In this document: positions 10,141 to 23,300 of the stretch, piece after piece | Layout: every line of letters starts with the position of its first letter | How positions within the stretch are numbered: the stretch's first letter is position 1 | Assembly (NCBI GenBank): GCA_019022495.1 | Contig: JAFEKR010000041.1 | Span: 1-64,000, forward strand | Length of the DNA stretch: 64,000 nt | Direction of reading: 5' to 3' | DNA from: Epichloe hybrida | Taxonomy: Eukaryota > Ascomycota > Sordariomycetes > Hypocreales > Clavicipitaceae | Notes under the pieces: generated by a model | Seen by the model: the letters and a program-made list of their open reading frames with translations, nothing else | Told to the model about the DNA's origin: nothing | The model's database searches: none | Position numbers and translations under genes: made by a program

Positions 10141-11214
10141 CCCACTTTAAACTTACTTTAGACTTACTTTTAAAAAAAACTATTTAACTAAGAAAGTAAG
10201 CTAAGAATAGTATTAATAATTAAACCTAGTTTTAAAGCTTATTTCTTTATATATTAAATAATTAACAGAAATTAATTTATTTTATATTTTAATATCCTAA
10301 AAAATATTATAGCTTTATTATTATAGCTTTTTTACAGTTTTTTAATTTTCTTTTACCTTAAAAACCTAAAAACTTAATATAATTAGTTTTAATTTAAAGA
10401 AAATAGTTATATTACTAAAGAACCTCTTACTAAATATAATAAAATATTATCTTTATAATAAAAGTATTATTAATCTAAATATATTATTATTATATTTAAC
10501 ATCTTATTTTTATAGAATAATAAATAATTTCTTTAGGGTAAATCTTAGATTAAAAGATAAAAAATATACTAAAATTAAATAGGAAATCTAAGAAAAAAGC
10601 TATAAAAGTATAAAGACCTTTTCAAATTTACTAAAAAATTTAGGCTGTATATAAATACTAAAATAGTTTATCTTTAGTAACCCTATACCTATTATTAGCT
10701 TAATAGTTTAAATAAGCCTAAACTTTAAAAATTTATAACTAAATAACTAAATTATAATAAAAAGAAAGGCTAATATTAAGCTAATTAAGAAAAATCTAAG
10801 GAATATTATAAGATAATAAAAGTACCCACTTTTTTTTTACTAAGACTACATTTGTAGTATTTGTAGTGTAGTGTAGTATTTACTACACTACACTACATAC
10901 TACACTACACTACAAACTACTACACTACATACTACATCGAAAGCCAAAATACTACAAATACTACACTACATGCAAAGCTCTGCTACTATTAAACCTTTCT
11001 TTATTATTTTAGAATTCATATAGATATAAATATTAATACTAAAGTAAGAAGAGAGCTATATTATACCTTTCTATTAGTATAACTTATTATTAAATATAGC
11101 CCTCCTATTTTATAAGGTAAGTTATTATTAGATAAGCTACCTCTTCTAATTAACCTTGCTAATTTATAGTGTTTAAAGACTATATAGTTATTTATAAAGG
11201 TAATTACTAATTAG

Positions 11215-11518
11215 TATTAGATTTATAGGGTATTAAATTTAATATAATATAGTTATAAGCCTAAAGAATAGTATTATTATTAATTATCTATTCTAGGCTA
11301 TATTATCTATTAGTATAATTAATTAAGTTATATATAAAAGAGAGATTAAAAGCTAGAAGTTATAATATAAGAAGGGAAAAGGGGTTATATATTTATATCC
11401 TTATATTTCCTAGCTAATTAACACGCTAGGTTATAAGTTACGTGTAGGGTGCACGCGTGGCCTAAGCTTTTGCTAGGTAATTGTGGCTGCGACGCGCGAT
11501 TAATATCACCTTTGTTCT
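11215..11518 (-). repeat. LTR of family B (minus strand), outer end clipped
   Basis: Plus-strand start TATTAGATTTATAGGG mirrors the family B end CCTGTGAATCCAACA. It runs to CCTTTGTTC, where the last few bases are replaced by the start of a family C LTR at 11519. Confidence 0.82.
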
Positions 11519-11749
11519 TGTTGCGACAACTAGGTTAACATCAGGTTAACCACTAGGAAAGTAGAGCACGTGTGGTAACGCCGCACTATGATTAGCCGCA
11601 CCCGTACGTAAGGCATACACGTAACTTGCGTCCCCCTTTTCTTATAGCTATATAATGCTATAGATAGCTTTAATTCTTAGACCTTATTATATTATTAAAC
11701 CTAACCTTACGTTATACTAGTATATACTAATCCCTTAGTGTAACTAATA
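11519..11749 (+). repeat. LTR of family C, 231 bp
   Basis: Begins TGTTGCGACAACTAGG and ends TAGTGTAACTAATA. It is uninterrupted and contains the unfilled target ATACTAGT (11714-11721) of the 7131-7540 insertion. It acts as the 5' LTR of a truncated element whose leader follows. Confidence 0.85.
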
Positions 11750-12153
11750 CTAATTAGTAGTTAAAAAACCATAGATAAGCTAGGAATTACTTAAGAAGAG
11801 GCCTTTCTTTAGCTACTTAAGGAAGTGTGCTAAAGGAAGATAAACTCTAAATACTAAATATTAGGCTTCCTAGGGATTTAACCTTTTCTATTAGTAAGTC
11901 TTTAACTATTAATAGAAGAATTAATCCTATTATTTATTATAAGAAAACTAATTAACTAACTAAGAGTTTATAGCTATATATAACTACTTAAACTAGAGAT
12001 TAAAAACTCCTTAACCTTACTAGTTAAAAAATCCCTTAGCCTTACTAGCTAAAAAATATTAATAATAGCACCCCTAAGTAATAAATAAGCTTTATCCTAG
12101 ATTACTAAAGGAAAGTAGCCTACCTAAATAAGACTTAATAAAGTAAGCTTACC
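11750..12153 (+). mobile_element. Family C leader, truncated
   Basis: Starts CTAATTAGTAGTTAA immediately after the LTR, the same boundary motif as the family A and B leaders (CTAATTAGTAGTTAAC and CTAATTAGTGGTTAC). It has no coding capacity and stops where a family A LTR begins at 12154. Confidence 0.65.
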
Positions 12154-12191
12154 TGTTAATTCCTTCGGATCTTTATTGGTTTAATCGTGGC
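12154..12191 (+). repeat. Family A LTR fragment, 38 bp
   Basis: The first 38 bp of a family A LTR (TGTTAATTCCTTCGGATC...), cut by a hAT-like element end at 12192. The last 8 bp, ATCGTGGC, would be the left target duplication. Confidence 0.75.
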
Positions 12192-12666
12192 CAGAGCATT
12201 GCACTATAATGTGTATTGTAGTGTAGTTTTTGTAGTGTAGTGTAGTTACTACACTACAAACTACACTACACTACAAACTACACTAACTATAAGGGGAAAA
12301 AAACTACACTACACTACACTAAAAATTTATTTTCATAAACTACACTAACTACAAATACTACATTTATAGTATTAGTAAAAATATTTATCTTAGCTTATAA
12401 TATCTTTATAATAGCTTATAATAGCTTATAATAGCTTATAATAGCTTATATATATATATCTTATATTCTTTATATAACTTAAAATATTATTAGTGTTAAA
12501 GTTTAATTAAAAATAAATAAGTAATAAATTAATAAAACATAAGTATAAGTATAAATAAGTAAATTACTATAAGAAAAGCTAGACTTTTTAATTATTTAGT
12601 ATTTTAAGGTTTTTTAAAATATTAATAAAATAAAATAACTTTCTCTTTTATATTTTTAAATATTAT
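12192..12666. mobile_element. hAT-like element, left part
   Basis: Starts CAGAGCATTGCACTATAATG, continues with TGTAGTG-type repeats and a short AGCTTATAAT array (12402-12450), then AT-rich filler that aligns with about 9350-9540 of the 8553-10982 element. The right end is not found before the family A LTR at 12667. Family A probably inserted into this element, with the remainder possibly beginning at 26218. Confidence 0.65.
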
Positions 12667-12932
12667 TGTTAATTCCTTCGGATCTTCATTAGTTCAATCG
12701 TAGCCAAAGACCAGACCAAATTGTGGGTCCGGCGCGATGCATGCAATGCGATTGGCTATATTAATTCGCCACCCCCTCTTTTACCCCACATATAGGTTTT
12801 GCTTACTTTCCTAGTATCTAGACTTTCCCTCTCTTTTTTCTCTTTCTTTCCTAGCTAATTTAATTAACTATTATTAACTTCAATTATATAGGATTACCCT
12901 TATACCTACGCAAGACCTTAGTGTAACTAACA
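12667..12932 (+). repeat. 5' LTR of the complete family A element
   Basis: TGTTAATTCC...GTGTAACTAACA, 266 bp, the same length as its partner at 25952-26217. The leader motif CTAATTAGTAGTTAAC follows directly. Confidence 0.9.
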
Positions 12933-13534
12933 CTAATTAGTAGTTAACTTCACAACTACAAATAAGCTAGGTATTATAAGAAGAGATATTTCTATAGACA
13001 CTACTACTACTACCCCTTATTATGCTATAACAGTTATTATAGTAAAGAGGTATAACTATATAAGTATGCTAAAGGAAAAGACTAGAATCCTAGTTACAGG
13101 CTTATTAGGCTTCTAAGGAATTGATTTACTAACCCTTAGGCTAAGGGATATAACTTTGTTATATTTATCTAGGATATTATTATCAATTATTAATTTTATT
13201 ATCTATTATAAGAAAACTAACTAACTAACTAAATCTATTGCCACAAGGCATTTATTTCAAACCTAACGTTAAATAACCTTAGCTAAGCTAGCTAACATAC
13301 CTATAAATTCCTTTTAACACATTACCTTCTAACAGACCTTTAATCTCTCCTTATAAGTATTTACTACTTATTTTTTGCCCCCTTTACTCTTAGTGCTATT
13401 TACCCTATGCTTATTAGTAAGAGAGAGAGATTACCTCCTTCCTTTCTTTTTATAAAAAATAGGAAGTAGTAATTCCTATTATTCCCTTATTACTTTTCCT
13501 ATTATTTTCTAGTTACTTTTAGAACTTCTATTAC

Positions 13535-13841
13535 TATTGGAACAAAGGTGATATCAATCGCGCGTCGCAGCCGCAATTACCTAGCAAAAGCTCAGGCCGC
13601 GCGCGGACCCCACACGTAACCCATAACCTAGCATGTTAATTAGCTAGGAAATATAGGGACATAAACACATAACCCCTTTTCCCTTTATATATTATAACTT
13701 CTAGCTTTTTACCTCTCTTTTCTAATAACTTAATTAATCATAATAACAGATAATATAGCCTAGAATAGATAATTAATAATAATACTATTCTTTAGGCTTA
13801 CAACTATATTACATTAAATTTAATACCCTGTGAATCTAACA
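13535..13841 (+). repeat. 5' LTR of family B
   Basis: 307 bp, TATTGGAACAAAGG to GTGAATCTAACA. It is followed by CTAATTAGTGGTTACC, the probable primer-binding region, which I could not match to a tRNA with certainty. Confidence 0.9.
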
Positions 13842-16800
13842 CTAATTAGTGGTTACCTTCATAGATAACCACGTAATCTTTAAATACTATAAATTAGTAA
13901 GGTTAATTAGAAGAGGTAGCTTATCTAATAATGACTTGCCCTATGTAATAGAAGGGCTACGCTTAATAATAAGTTATGCTAATAGAAAGGTATAATATAG
14001 CTCTTTTCTTACTTTAGTATTAATATTTATATCTATATAGACTCTGAAATAATAAAGAGAGGTTTAATACTAGTAGCTAAGCTATCCCTTTATCTTTCTT
14101 TATTATATATTCTATTATATATTTAAAGTTAACTGCCTTGCTTTATAATCCTTTACATCTATAATATATTATATAATTACAGTTATACCCCTTTTTCTTC
14201 TTATATTATAAGATCTGCCTCCCTTAATTAATTAGAATATTAGATATAGCTAGACTATCTAGGACCTCTAGTTAATTCAGAGTTCCTAGTAAGACTAATA
14301 GCTATAATAATGCTATAGAAGGTATTAAAACAGGAGATAGTAATAAATACCTTAATAAAGGAAAAACCCCTGTTTACACTAACCTATACCTATATATCTC
14401 TGCAAGGCTTTAATAATATATTATAGAAAAACTACTTTAATAAATAGGAAGTTCTAAATATAAAGAGATAATAATACCTAAGGAAATTAGTCTTTATATC
14501 CTTATAAAGACTAAATAATATAAGGAGTAAGGGTTATTTAGAAGAATACTATTCTCTGAATTTAGTAATAACTTCTATAAATAGTTAAGGGATAAGTTCA
14601 CGGAAGGGAGAGACCTTTTATAAAACAGACTTTAAGACTATTTTCTTTATAATAAAGTATACATAACTATTAGAAAAGGTACTAAGATAGTAAATAACCT
14701 TAAAGAAGTAGTAAACTAAGAAGAATTTAGATTTTAAACTCTTAAAGAAATTAAAAAGGCTAGGAAGAAGTACATAGGCTTCTAAAAGAACTTATAAAAT
14801 AAAGAGTTCTTCTAGAATCTACTAGATAATAGTAATATTAGAACTAAGTAACCTACTCTATTACCTTATTTATTAGTATAATTACTATTAAAAGGATTAA
14901 TAAGCTAGACTCCCCTAGGAAGACTAAGTTAATCCCCTCTAGGAAGGCCTAGCTAATCTCCCCTAGGAAGGTTAATTAACCTAGAGTTAAGACTACCTAA
15001 GGATACTATTTATAAGTATTTATAGGTAACTCCCTTACCTATACCTTTACTAAAGGTAAGTTAGTAGTATTACCTTAGTAACACTACTAATAATACCCCT
15101 AAGTAGGAGAGTTACTAATAGAGGTAACCTATGCTATCTAGGGCTAGTAGTGCCCTTATTAGCATAGCTTAAAGAGCTATAATTCCTCCTTCCTAATATA
15201 AGGAAGAGAAGGATTAAAGGGAATAATAAGCCCTAAGGGTACTACCTATAAAGCTACTCTCTTACTTTCTAAAAACCTTACTACCCCTTCTATAAATATA
15301 AAGGGAGATACCTAGAGAACCCCTATAAACTTAGAGACCCTTACTAAAGCAAATTATTAACCTATCTAAGGTATACCTTAAAGAATAACTCTATAGTGCT
15401 AATAACTATAATATCCTTAAATTAAAGCTTTAAACATTTTGTAAAAAGTATGAGTTACTTAATATCTAGCCTAAATAAGCTAGTTATGCTTTTAAGGTTA
15501 TGCTTAAAGGCAAAGCACTATAATACTATATAAACTACCTCTCTAAACCTAGATAACTATAAGATTTCCTAATGCTTATTAGGTATATAAGAGAATAATT
15601 TAAAACTAAGGATATATAGCAAAGATATCTACTAGAGTAAAATAACACTTCCTTATAAGGGATAATAAATAATAACCTAAGCAAGTTAATAATTAAATGC
15701 TTTAATAAACTTATAGAAAGACTAGCTATCTTATAATAAGTAGTGCCTAAAGTAAGCTAAACTAAAAGGGCACTCTAAAATTAACTTATTAAAGCCTATT
15801 ATAGTATTCTAGAGTGTAGAGGAGTGATTATAGATTTGCTAGATAGACTATAAGAGTTTTATAAATAGATTAGAATAACCCTTTATCTTATTAAGGAAGA
15901 GAAAAAGAACTGTTAATAGTTCCTAACTAAAGCTATAACCCTAGAGTAATTCTAGACTAACTAAAGGTATAATAGGAAGGGAAAAGAGACCTAATACCTC
16001 TTAAAACCATAAGGAAGAGGAGGTGCTCCTTGCATAAAGAAGTGCTATATATGTGGCAAGGAAGGATACTAGTTATCTTAGCACCCTAAAGAGAACTATA
16101 AGAAGGCGTTTTAACGCTTTAAGAACTACTACCTTATGGATCTAACTAATGACTTATATTATTTATTCCTTACTTAGTATGAGGGAGAACATAAGTCCTA
16201 ACCCCTTATTAATAATAAAATCGCTTAGTATATAAAGAGTATTAGATTTAATAATAGCTATAATAATATAGATGGGCTAGTACCTATAAGCTTCTTTACA
16301 TATAGAACCTATATTAATAGCAAGAAAATGGTTTAATTCCTAATAAGGTAAGTAGTGTATTATAGCCTAAGTAAAGAAGACCCCTTTTAGTAAGAACTTA
16401 TAAACAAAGCCCTAGTAATATTTATATTAGAAGATTACTATTCCTATGTCACATTCTAAGGGATTATGCCTAATATAGGAGCCGTAAAATTCTCTATAGT
16501 AAGGCACCCTTAATTCCTTGCTTTATAATGTTAAATGCCTATATTGTAGCTTAATAAATTAATAGAGAAGAAGGCATTAGTTAGATTTAGCGCGGGAGAC
16601 CTAATTATTACACTTAGATAAGCTAATGTGCCTACTCCCTTTAGAAATATTCTCTTTTAGGTTATCCCTATAAACACTTTATTTCTCTTATCCCTTAATA
16701 ATATAGACTATTTAAAGATTAACTTTAATATCTCTAAGAACACACTATAATAAGGAAACGTTAAAGTCTCTATTATACGTAAATAAGGCCATGCCTAGAT

Positions 16801-19800
16801 GCTTCTTATATAGAAAGAAAAAGTAGTTGCTTAGAGCTACCTTATAGAAGGCAAGCTATAGTAATTATATTACTGCTTTAGGCATCTATTAATCTAATAT
16901 TTACACAAGGTTCTCTATAGATTAGGGTATAATATTAATATTAAAGCTATTAGGGAGCTAATAAGAATTTACTACTAATGCTAAATATACGTAAATAGCC
17001 CTAATTACTTTAAATTTACCCTTAAGGATAAGTGTAGCTTTAATTATAAAGTAATAGTAAATATCTTCTACCTAGATAGCAACTGCCTTACACTCTATGC
17101 TATAGATATAGCTATAGCGTTTAATATAGTGAAATTCCTTAATAATATCTCTACAAAAATAACCTAGGAAGCCCTCTAAATATGCTAGATTAATGCTTAC
17201 CTAGGCCCCCTAGACTTTATTATTATAAATACTAGAACAAACTTCTATAGTAATAAATTTAGATAATTTATAGCTTTAATATTAATTTTAATTAAGGAAG
17301 TCCTTATTAAAGCATACTATAGTATAGGGAAGGTTAAAAGGTATTATAAGCCACTCTAAAGAGCCTATAATATAATTAGACACGAATACCCTATAATACT
17401 AGAACCTATTACCCTTTAAATAGTAATTAAGGCCCTAAATAACACTATAAGCCCTAATAGTCTTGTCCTAACCCTCCTTATCTTTAGAGCCTACCTATAT
17501 ATAATAAGTAAGTCCTTGCTATTACCTAATATTATATAGTATATAATTATAGTATAGAAAGCTACTAAAGAGATTAAGAGACTCTATGCTATCTAGAAGG
17601 TTAATAAGGCCCTTACTAAACATAATAGCTTAGATACCTTAAAGACCCTTAGCCTACTACTTGGATTAAAGGTTAAGGTCTAGTAAGAAGGTAAGGGATA
17701 AGTAAGTCTATATAAGCTACTAATAATTACTAGAGAGAGCTATACACTTAATATACCTAGAGGCCTAAAGACCTTTAGGTTAATATCTATTAAGCCTTAC
17801 TATAATAATCCTAATATAAAGAAAATAATAGAGCCTAGTAAAGAGAAAGGAGAGAAAGGGTAAGAGGCCTATAATAAGAATACGGTGCTACTAATACTAT
17901 TAAAGCAAGGACACGGAAGGCTATAGAAAAACCCTCCTATAATACCTTAAGGTGCTAATACCTTCCTATTAGTAAAAGAATATAGTAACCTAGCTCTTGT
18001 AATTAAGCTATGTAAGGAAGGAATTATTAAGACCCTAGGTAAACTATTTAAGCTATTAATAAAAGCGGAGATTAATGCCCTAATTAAGTAAGGTATATTT
18101 AAATTTATTATATTAAATAAGGAAGAATATAGTGGGATTTAAATCTTTAATTCCTGAATTATTAATGAGATTAAAGGTAAGATAATAAAACCCTACAAAA
18201 AGTCATGCCTTATAATCTAAGGGTGTGAGGATAAAGGGAAATAGGCTATTCTTATATAGGCCCTAATGATTTAACACGCAAGCTAACGTCTTATTCTTGC
18301 GATAGCCCTGTTAGCTAGATTAAGGAAATTCCTTATCTAGCTAAGAGATATCTATTAGGCTTATGTATAGGCCTATATATTACTAGAGTAACTAATCCTA
18401 GCATGCTTACTAATTTACATATAGCACCTTTACCTACCTAGTATAATTATAAGGGTTATTAAACCTCTCTATAGGCTTGTAGAAGTAGGAACGCACTAGT
18501 AGGTTATGTATTATAAGCATTATAAAGAGAACCTCTAGATAGAAACCTCTATGTATAATCCCTGCTTGCTTATAACTATAAAGGAAAGCCCTAACTTTAC
18601 TTACGTTAGAATATAAACTAATAATATAATTAGCCTCTTAGATAAGAAGTTCTCTAAGAAGGAAGAGACCTAGCTTATTATAGTAGGCTTTAATATAAAG
18701 CTAAAGTAGTTTCTAACCTAGGATAGTCCCCTTATGTTTAATAGTAGTATTATTACACTAGAGAATAATACTATTAAGATCTAGTAAAAAGAGCAGAGTA
18801 ATAAGTTAGAGTTAGTCCCTATAACTAATTTAAAGCGTAAGTATATTAAGTAAAGAGCCTAAGGCGCTTATATTACCTTAATCTATTAACTAGAGGCTTG
18901 CTTTGACTTATCTATTACTATATAATACTAGGAGCTAACCCTAGAGGATGTAAAAGCCCTTAATTACTGCCTAAAGTAGTAGATAGATTACCTAGAGAGA
19001 GGTCTAATGTTTATCCTAATTAACCTTAAGAAGGCAAAGCTCTTTGCCTTTATAAATAGATTCTTTGCTAATAACTAGGACCTATCCTTATAACTAGGAT
19101 ATGTACTTGTCCTAGTGAATAAAGACTATACTAATAGTAAATTTATAATTAAAGGTAATATTATGCACTTTAGCTTAATAAAGAGCAAGAGAGTTACGCA
19201 AAGTGTGCTTGCCTTAGAAGTTTATGGTATAGTAGCTAGTGTTAATATAGCTTATGTAATTATAACTACCCTAAACTTAGTTACTAACTAACTAAAGCTC
19301 CTAAAGATTCTAGTTATTATATGTATGGATTTATACTTCTTATATAAGTGCCTTATTAAGCTTAGTATAACGAAGGAGAAACGCTTAATAATTAATATTA
19401 TAGCCCTTTAATAGTTATATAAACACTAAGAACTCTATAAGATCTAATGGATTAATGGAGAGGATAACCTAGCTAATGCCTTTATAAAGGTATTACCTAA
19501 TAAGACCCTTAAGAGCTTTATCTTAACTAACTAGATAACTATTTAGATAGAGGGATAGGTTACTTATATGTAATATATATATGGTGAGAGGAAAAGGTAA
19601 TTCTCTAGGAGGGTAGCTATAGGGATAAGATAGCGATACGCAAGGGATTTACGCCCCTATAGTTAACACCCCTAGTAGCTATAACTATGCTAGCTTACTA
19701 GGCTCTCCTAGTAGACTATAGAAATTAATAGTAGTGCGTAGGAGGATAAAGGTATTGCTAAGGAGGAGGAAGATGTTATATATATGCTATAGTGTGGTAT

Positions 19801-20032
19801 ATGTGTTATTTTGAGGAAAAGAAGGGATTTAGAAGGACCCACTTATCCTTACATAGGCTTATAGGCTAAGTAAGATTATTGTTTCCCTTTTATTAGTAAC
19901 TATACGCCTAGATAGGCTATAAGTTCTTTTCCTTATATTCCTTATTAATAATATTCTTAATTTATCTTTCCTTTTTTATTTCTATGATTAATATTACGTG
20001 TTAATAATTATATTAAAAGAGAGAAGTTCTAG

Positions 20033-20339
20033 TGTTTGAATAAAGGTAATATTAATTGCGTGTTATAGCTGTAATTACCTAGCAGAAGCTTAGGCTGCGC
20101 GCGGACCCTATACGTGACCTATAACCTAGTATGTTAATTAGCTAGGAAATGTAGGGATATAAACGCGTAACCCCTTTTCCCTTTATGTATTATAACTTCT
20201 AGCTTTTTACCTCTCTTTTCTAATAACTTAATTAATTATAACAACAGACAACGCAGCCTAGAATAGATAATTGATGACGATACTATTCTTCGGGCTCACG
20301 ACTGTATTACATTGAATTCAATACCCTGTGAATCCAACA
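20033..20339 (+). repeat. 3' LTR of family B
   Basis: 307 bp, TGTTTGAATAAAGG to GTGAATCCAACA, preceded by the purine tract AAAAGAGAGAAGTTCTAG. It differs from the 5' LTR mainly by transitions, so it cannot be used as a simple insertion clock. Confidence 0.9.
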
Positions 20340-23300
20340 ATTACTTTCTTTATCTTTATTAATTTATTCTTATTACTACTTTTACTACTTTTTCTTTTGT
20401 TTTTCCTGTTTTTATAATCTTCTAATTTTATTAGAGTAATAACGCTCCTAAAATACGAAAGAAAAACCTTATAATAGTAATAGGCAAATATAGGAGCTTA
20501 ATTAGTAGCAAAAATAATAAATTAGTAATGTTTCTTTTATAATTAAAGATAGTAAAGGAATCTAGACTTTCTATAAGAGCAAAGGCTACTAGTAATAGTA
20601 AGGCTCTAATTATTACCCCTAAAAGACTCTAAGAGTATAAGTTACCCTTATGCCTTTAATAGCTTACTTATAACTTCTTTAGTAATTAGAAAGAATTTAT
20701 TAAGCTAAATCTAGAGATAGCTATATAGCTTAAGCTTAATAACTAGATTATAAGATTTATTAACCTTAGTAAGTATTAAGGTTAGAGAGATAATAACCTA
20801 TAGGAATTATTCTAAGAAGACTTTAAAGGCTAGTCTAAAGACACCTTTAAAAGGGCTATAAAGGAAGTTATTAGAGAATTACGTAATTCTCTATGAGATT
20901 ACAACGTTCTTGTCAAGCAAGGCCTAGGATATTCAATCCTAGTATCCCTTAAAGAAGTGCTTTATTAAACTTTAATGCCTCTTTAGTTATAGAAGAGATT
21001 ATAAGAGAGACCATAATCTTCCAAACCCCTAGAGCCTTAACACTAATAGCCCTAACAACCTACCCTAGAAATCCACCTTCCCTAACCCTAAAGACTACAT
21101 AAACCTTTACAAAAGCCCCCACAATAATTACTATCAAATTAATAGCTTTATCCTAATGATTATTATTAATAATAACTAGGGGACTATTATTTATAACAAA
21201 ATATGCCTTTATAGTAATTTACCTCTAAAGATTAGATTATAAAGAAAATCTTAGAGCTTACAAAGATATATAAGAATAGTAACCACTATAGTAGGAAGCT
21301 ATATAACTTCTTAACGCTAAAGATTACGCTCTTTAAAAATAAGTGTAATAGAATTAACCTTCCTTAAATGTATTATTAGAAGGCTTTCCCTATTATATTA
21401 ATAGGTAATACTAAATAATACTTCCTTAATTACCTCTTTAGGAATAACTATTCCTATAAAGAGATAATTACCTATATTTATTAATACTTTAAGACAGAAA
21501 GTAACTAGTAATTCTATTACTACTAATAGAGTAGTATAATATTAAAAACCATAATTAAGAAAAACCCTAATAAAAGTAAGCTTAATTACCTTAAGATTAT
21601 ATTATTAACCCTTAAGAAAATCTATAAAGAACTATACCTTACTAAAACAGTAAATACTAAGCTTTATAAGCAGGCCTTAAATGCTATAGCTAGTATACTT
21701 AAATATTAGATAGTAAAATACATACACTCCCTAGGCTTCGAAAGTCTTACTAGAGACCTCTATAAGGTAATTACTATTATAGAATTAAATAAGAGGTTTT
21801 CCTAATACCTTTAGTACTAATAAGGAGACCCTCTAAAGGCTATATTTACTAATTATTAGTATGGATAGCGATTATCCCCCCGCAGTAAAGGAAGCTATTA
21901 TAAATAAAGCCCTAGGCTAAGCACTAAGCACTGCTTTATATATAGTAAGAGTAGCTACTAGTCCTCTAATCACTTTACTAAAGAATATTAAAAGGAAAAG
22001 GACTAATAGTAAGCTAGTAAAATATATTATATACCCCCTTTAAAAAAAAGATTCTAGGTATTCCTTACCTCCTATAAAAGATAGGATAATAATAAGCCTA
22101 ATAAAGGCTTAGGTTAGAATTAGGAATTACATCTTTTAGCCTGTATAGAAGCTAAAGATAATAATAATATAGAGAAGCTACTATTAATAGCATACCTATG
22201 CATTACATAATTCTTCTGCTTTAGATTATAAACTAACTATAACGCCACTAATATTAATATTCTTATAACCCTAAATAATTAAGCCTTCTAACACATATTC
22301 CTTAGGTAAGAGCTCTATAAGCTATAAGAGTGTAATAAAGGCTTAATTTACTATATCTCTAAAGAATACTATTCTAAAGAGGTCTTTAGAGGGATTATAC
22401 CTAACACTAACGCTATAGGAAAGTTAACTATAGGAGAGGTATAAGTAAAGGCTTTATTAAGATTAATACCTTTATTAAAGGTAACCTTATGTAAACCCTA
22501 AATTATTATATTTAGCGTTAGATTAGTAGTTATAAGAGAAATCCTTTATATGCTTATAGAACTTAGAGAGCTTAAATTCTATATCCTTAATATAGCTACC
22601 CCCTTCCTTTTCTTAATTACTAATATAGATAAAATATAAGTTAAGATTAATAACCTTACTAATATACTTATCTAAGGTAATAAGACTATACCTATTATAT
22701 AATAATAAGGCTATCCTTAGTAGTTACTAAAGGCAAGAGAAATAGTTGCCTTCTACTTTTTAAAAGGAGATATCTATTAATTACATTATTAACTTAGTTA
22801 CCCTTCTGTTTAATAACTTATAAAGATCCTTTACTAAGCTAGTTATAAAGTTAAACACTAGGTAATTAAGGAATTAACTAAAGTCTACTACTATTACTAA
22901 ATACATAGAAAGGCCCCTAGTTAATTTAAGTTTATAATTAAAGATAACTATAAATTTAACTATAAGATTATTATTAATATCATATAAATCAATAGCTAAC
23001 TAGTACTTTATATTGTTAATTTAGTAATATTATTCTAGGTAGCCTAATTCCTTAATTTAAGGAAGTAAAAAGCTTAAGATATCTAGGACGCTATTTATAA
23101 ATATTAAATTAACACTTATCTTAGACCTCTAGAATAGATTATATATAACGCTAGTAATAACTTTACTTTTACTAAGTTTAAGCACTATGCTTAACTAATA
23201 TTAATTAAGACTAATAAGATACTAATTAAAGCTTATAATAGTATTAGAAAGGTTAAGAGATATTATAAACCTTTACGCTAAGCTTATAATATTATTATAG

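Larger units (their letters stand above)
8553..10982. mobile_element. hAT-like element, 2430 bp, with tandem arrays
   Basis: Ends CAGAGCTTTGTACTAC and ATGCAAAGCTCTG are inverted repeats. Flanking octamers are CTAGTATT (8545-8552) and CTACTATT (10983-10990), 7 of 8 identical; the intact target CTAGTATT is found on the minus strand at 14066-14073 in the sister family B leader. Eight-base duplications and CAGAG-type ends fit the hAT superfamily. I see no transposase, so it is non-autonomous or decayed. From left to right it holds a 17 bp array (8609-9062), a 10 bp array (9121-9315), a roughly 109 bp array (9720-10140) and AT-rich filler. The right end repeats TGTAGTG-type motifs in both orientations. 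Confidence 0.75.
8446..11214 (-). mobile_element. Copia family B leader, inverted, split by a hAT-like element
   Basis: Segments 8446-8552 and 10983-11214 on the minus strand match the family B leader at 13842-14180. They are separated by the 2430 bp element 8553-10982. The uninterrupted version of the target is at 14061-14085. Confidence 0.75.
13535..20339 (+). mobile_element. Complete copia family B element, 6805 bp, nested in family A
   Basis: LTRs of 307 bp (13535-13841 and 20033-20339) are flanked by a perfect 5 bp duplication ATTAC (13530-13534 and 20340-20344). The gag zinc knuckle is visible near 16031-16085 as TGCTATATATGTGGCAAGGA (CYICGKEG), the CX2CX4HX4C type. Integrase, reverse transcriptase and RNase H follow; the segment at about 19036-19115 reads AKLFAFINRFFANN. 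Stop codons in all frames show RIP in both directions (C to T and G to A). The first bases TATTGG of the 5' LTR are TG mutated to TA. Its insertion interrupts the leader of the family A element. Confidence 0.92.
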
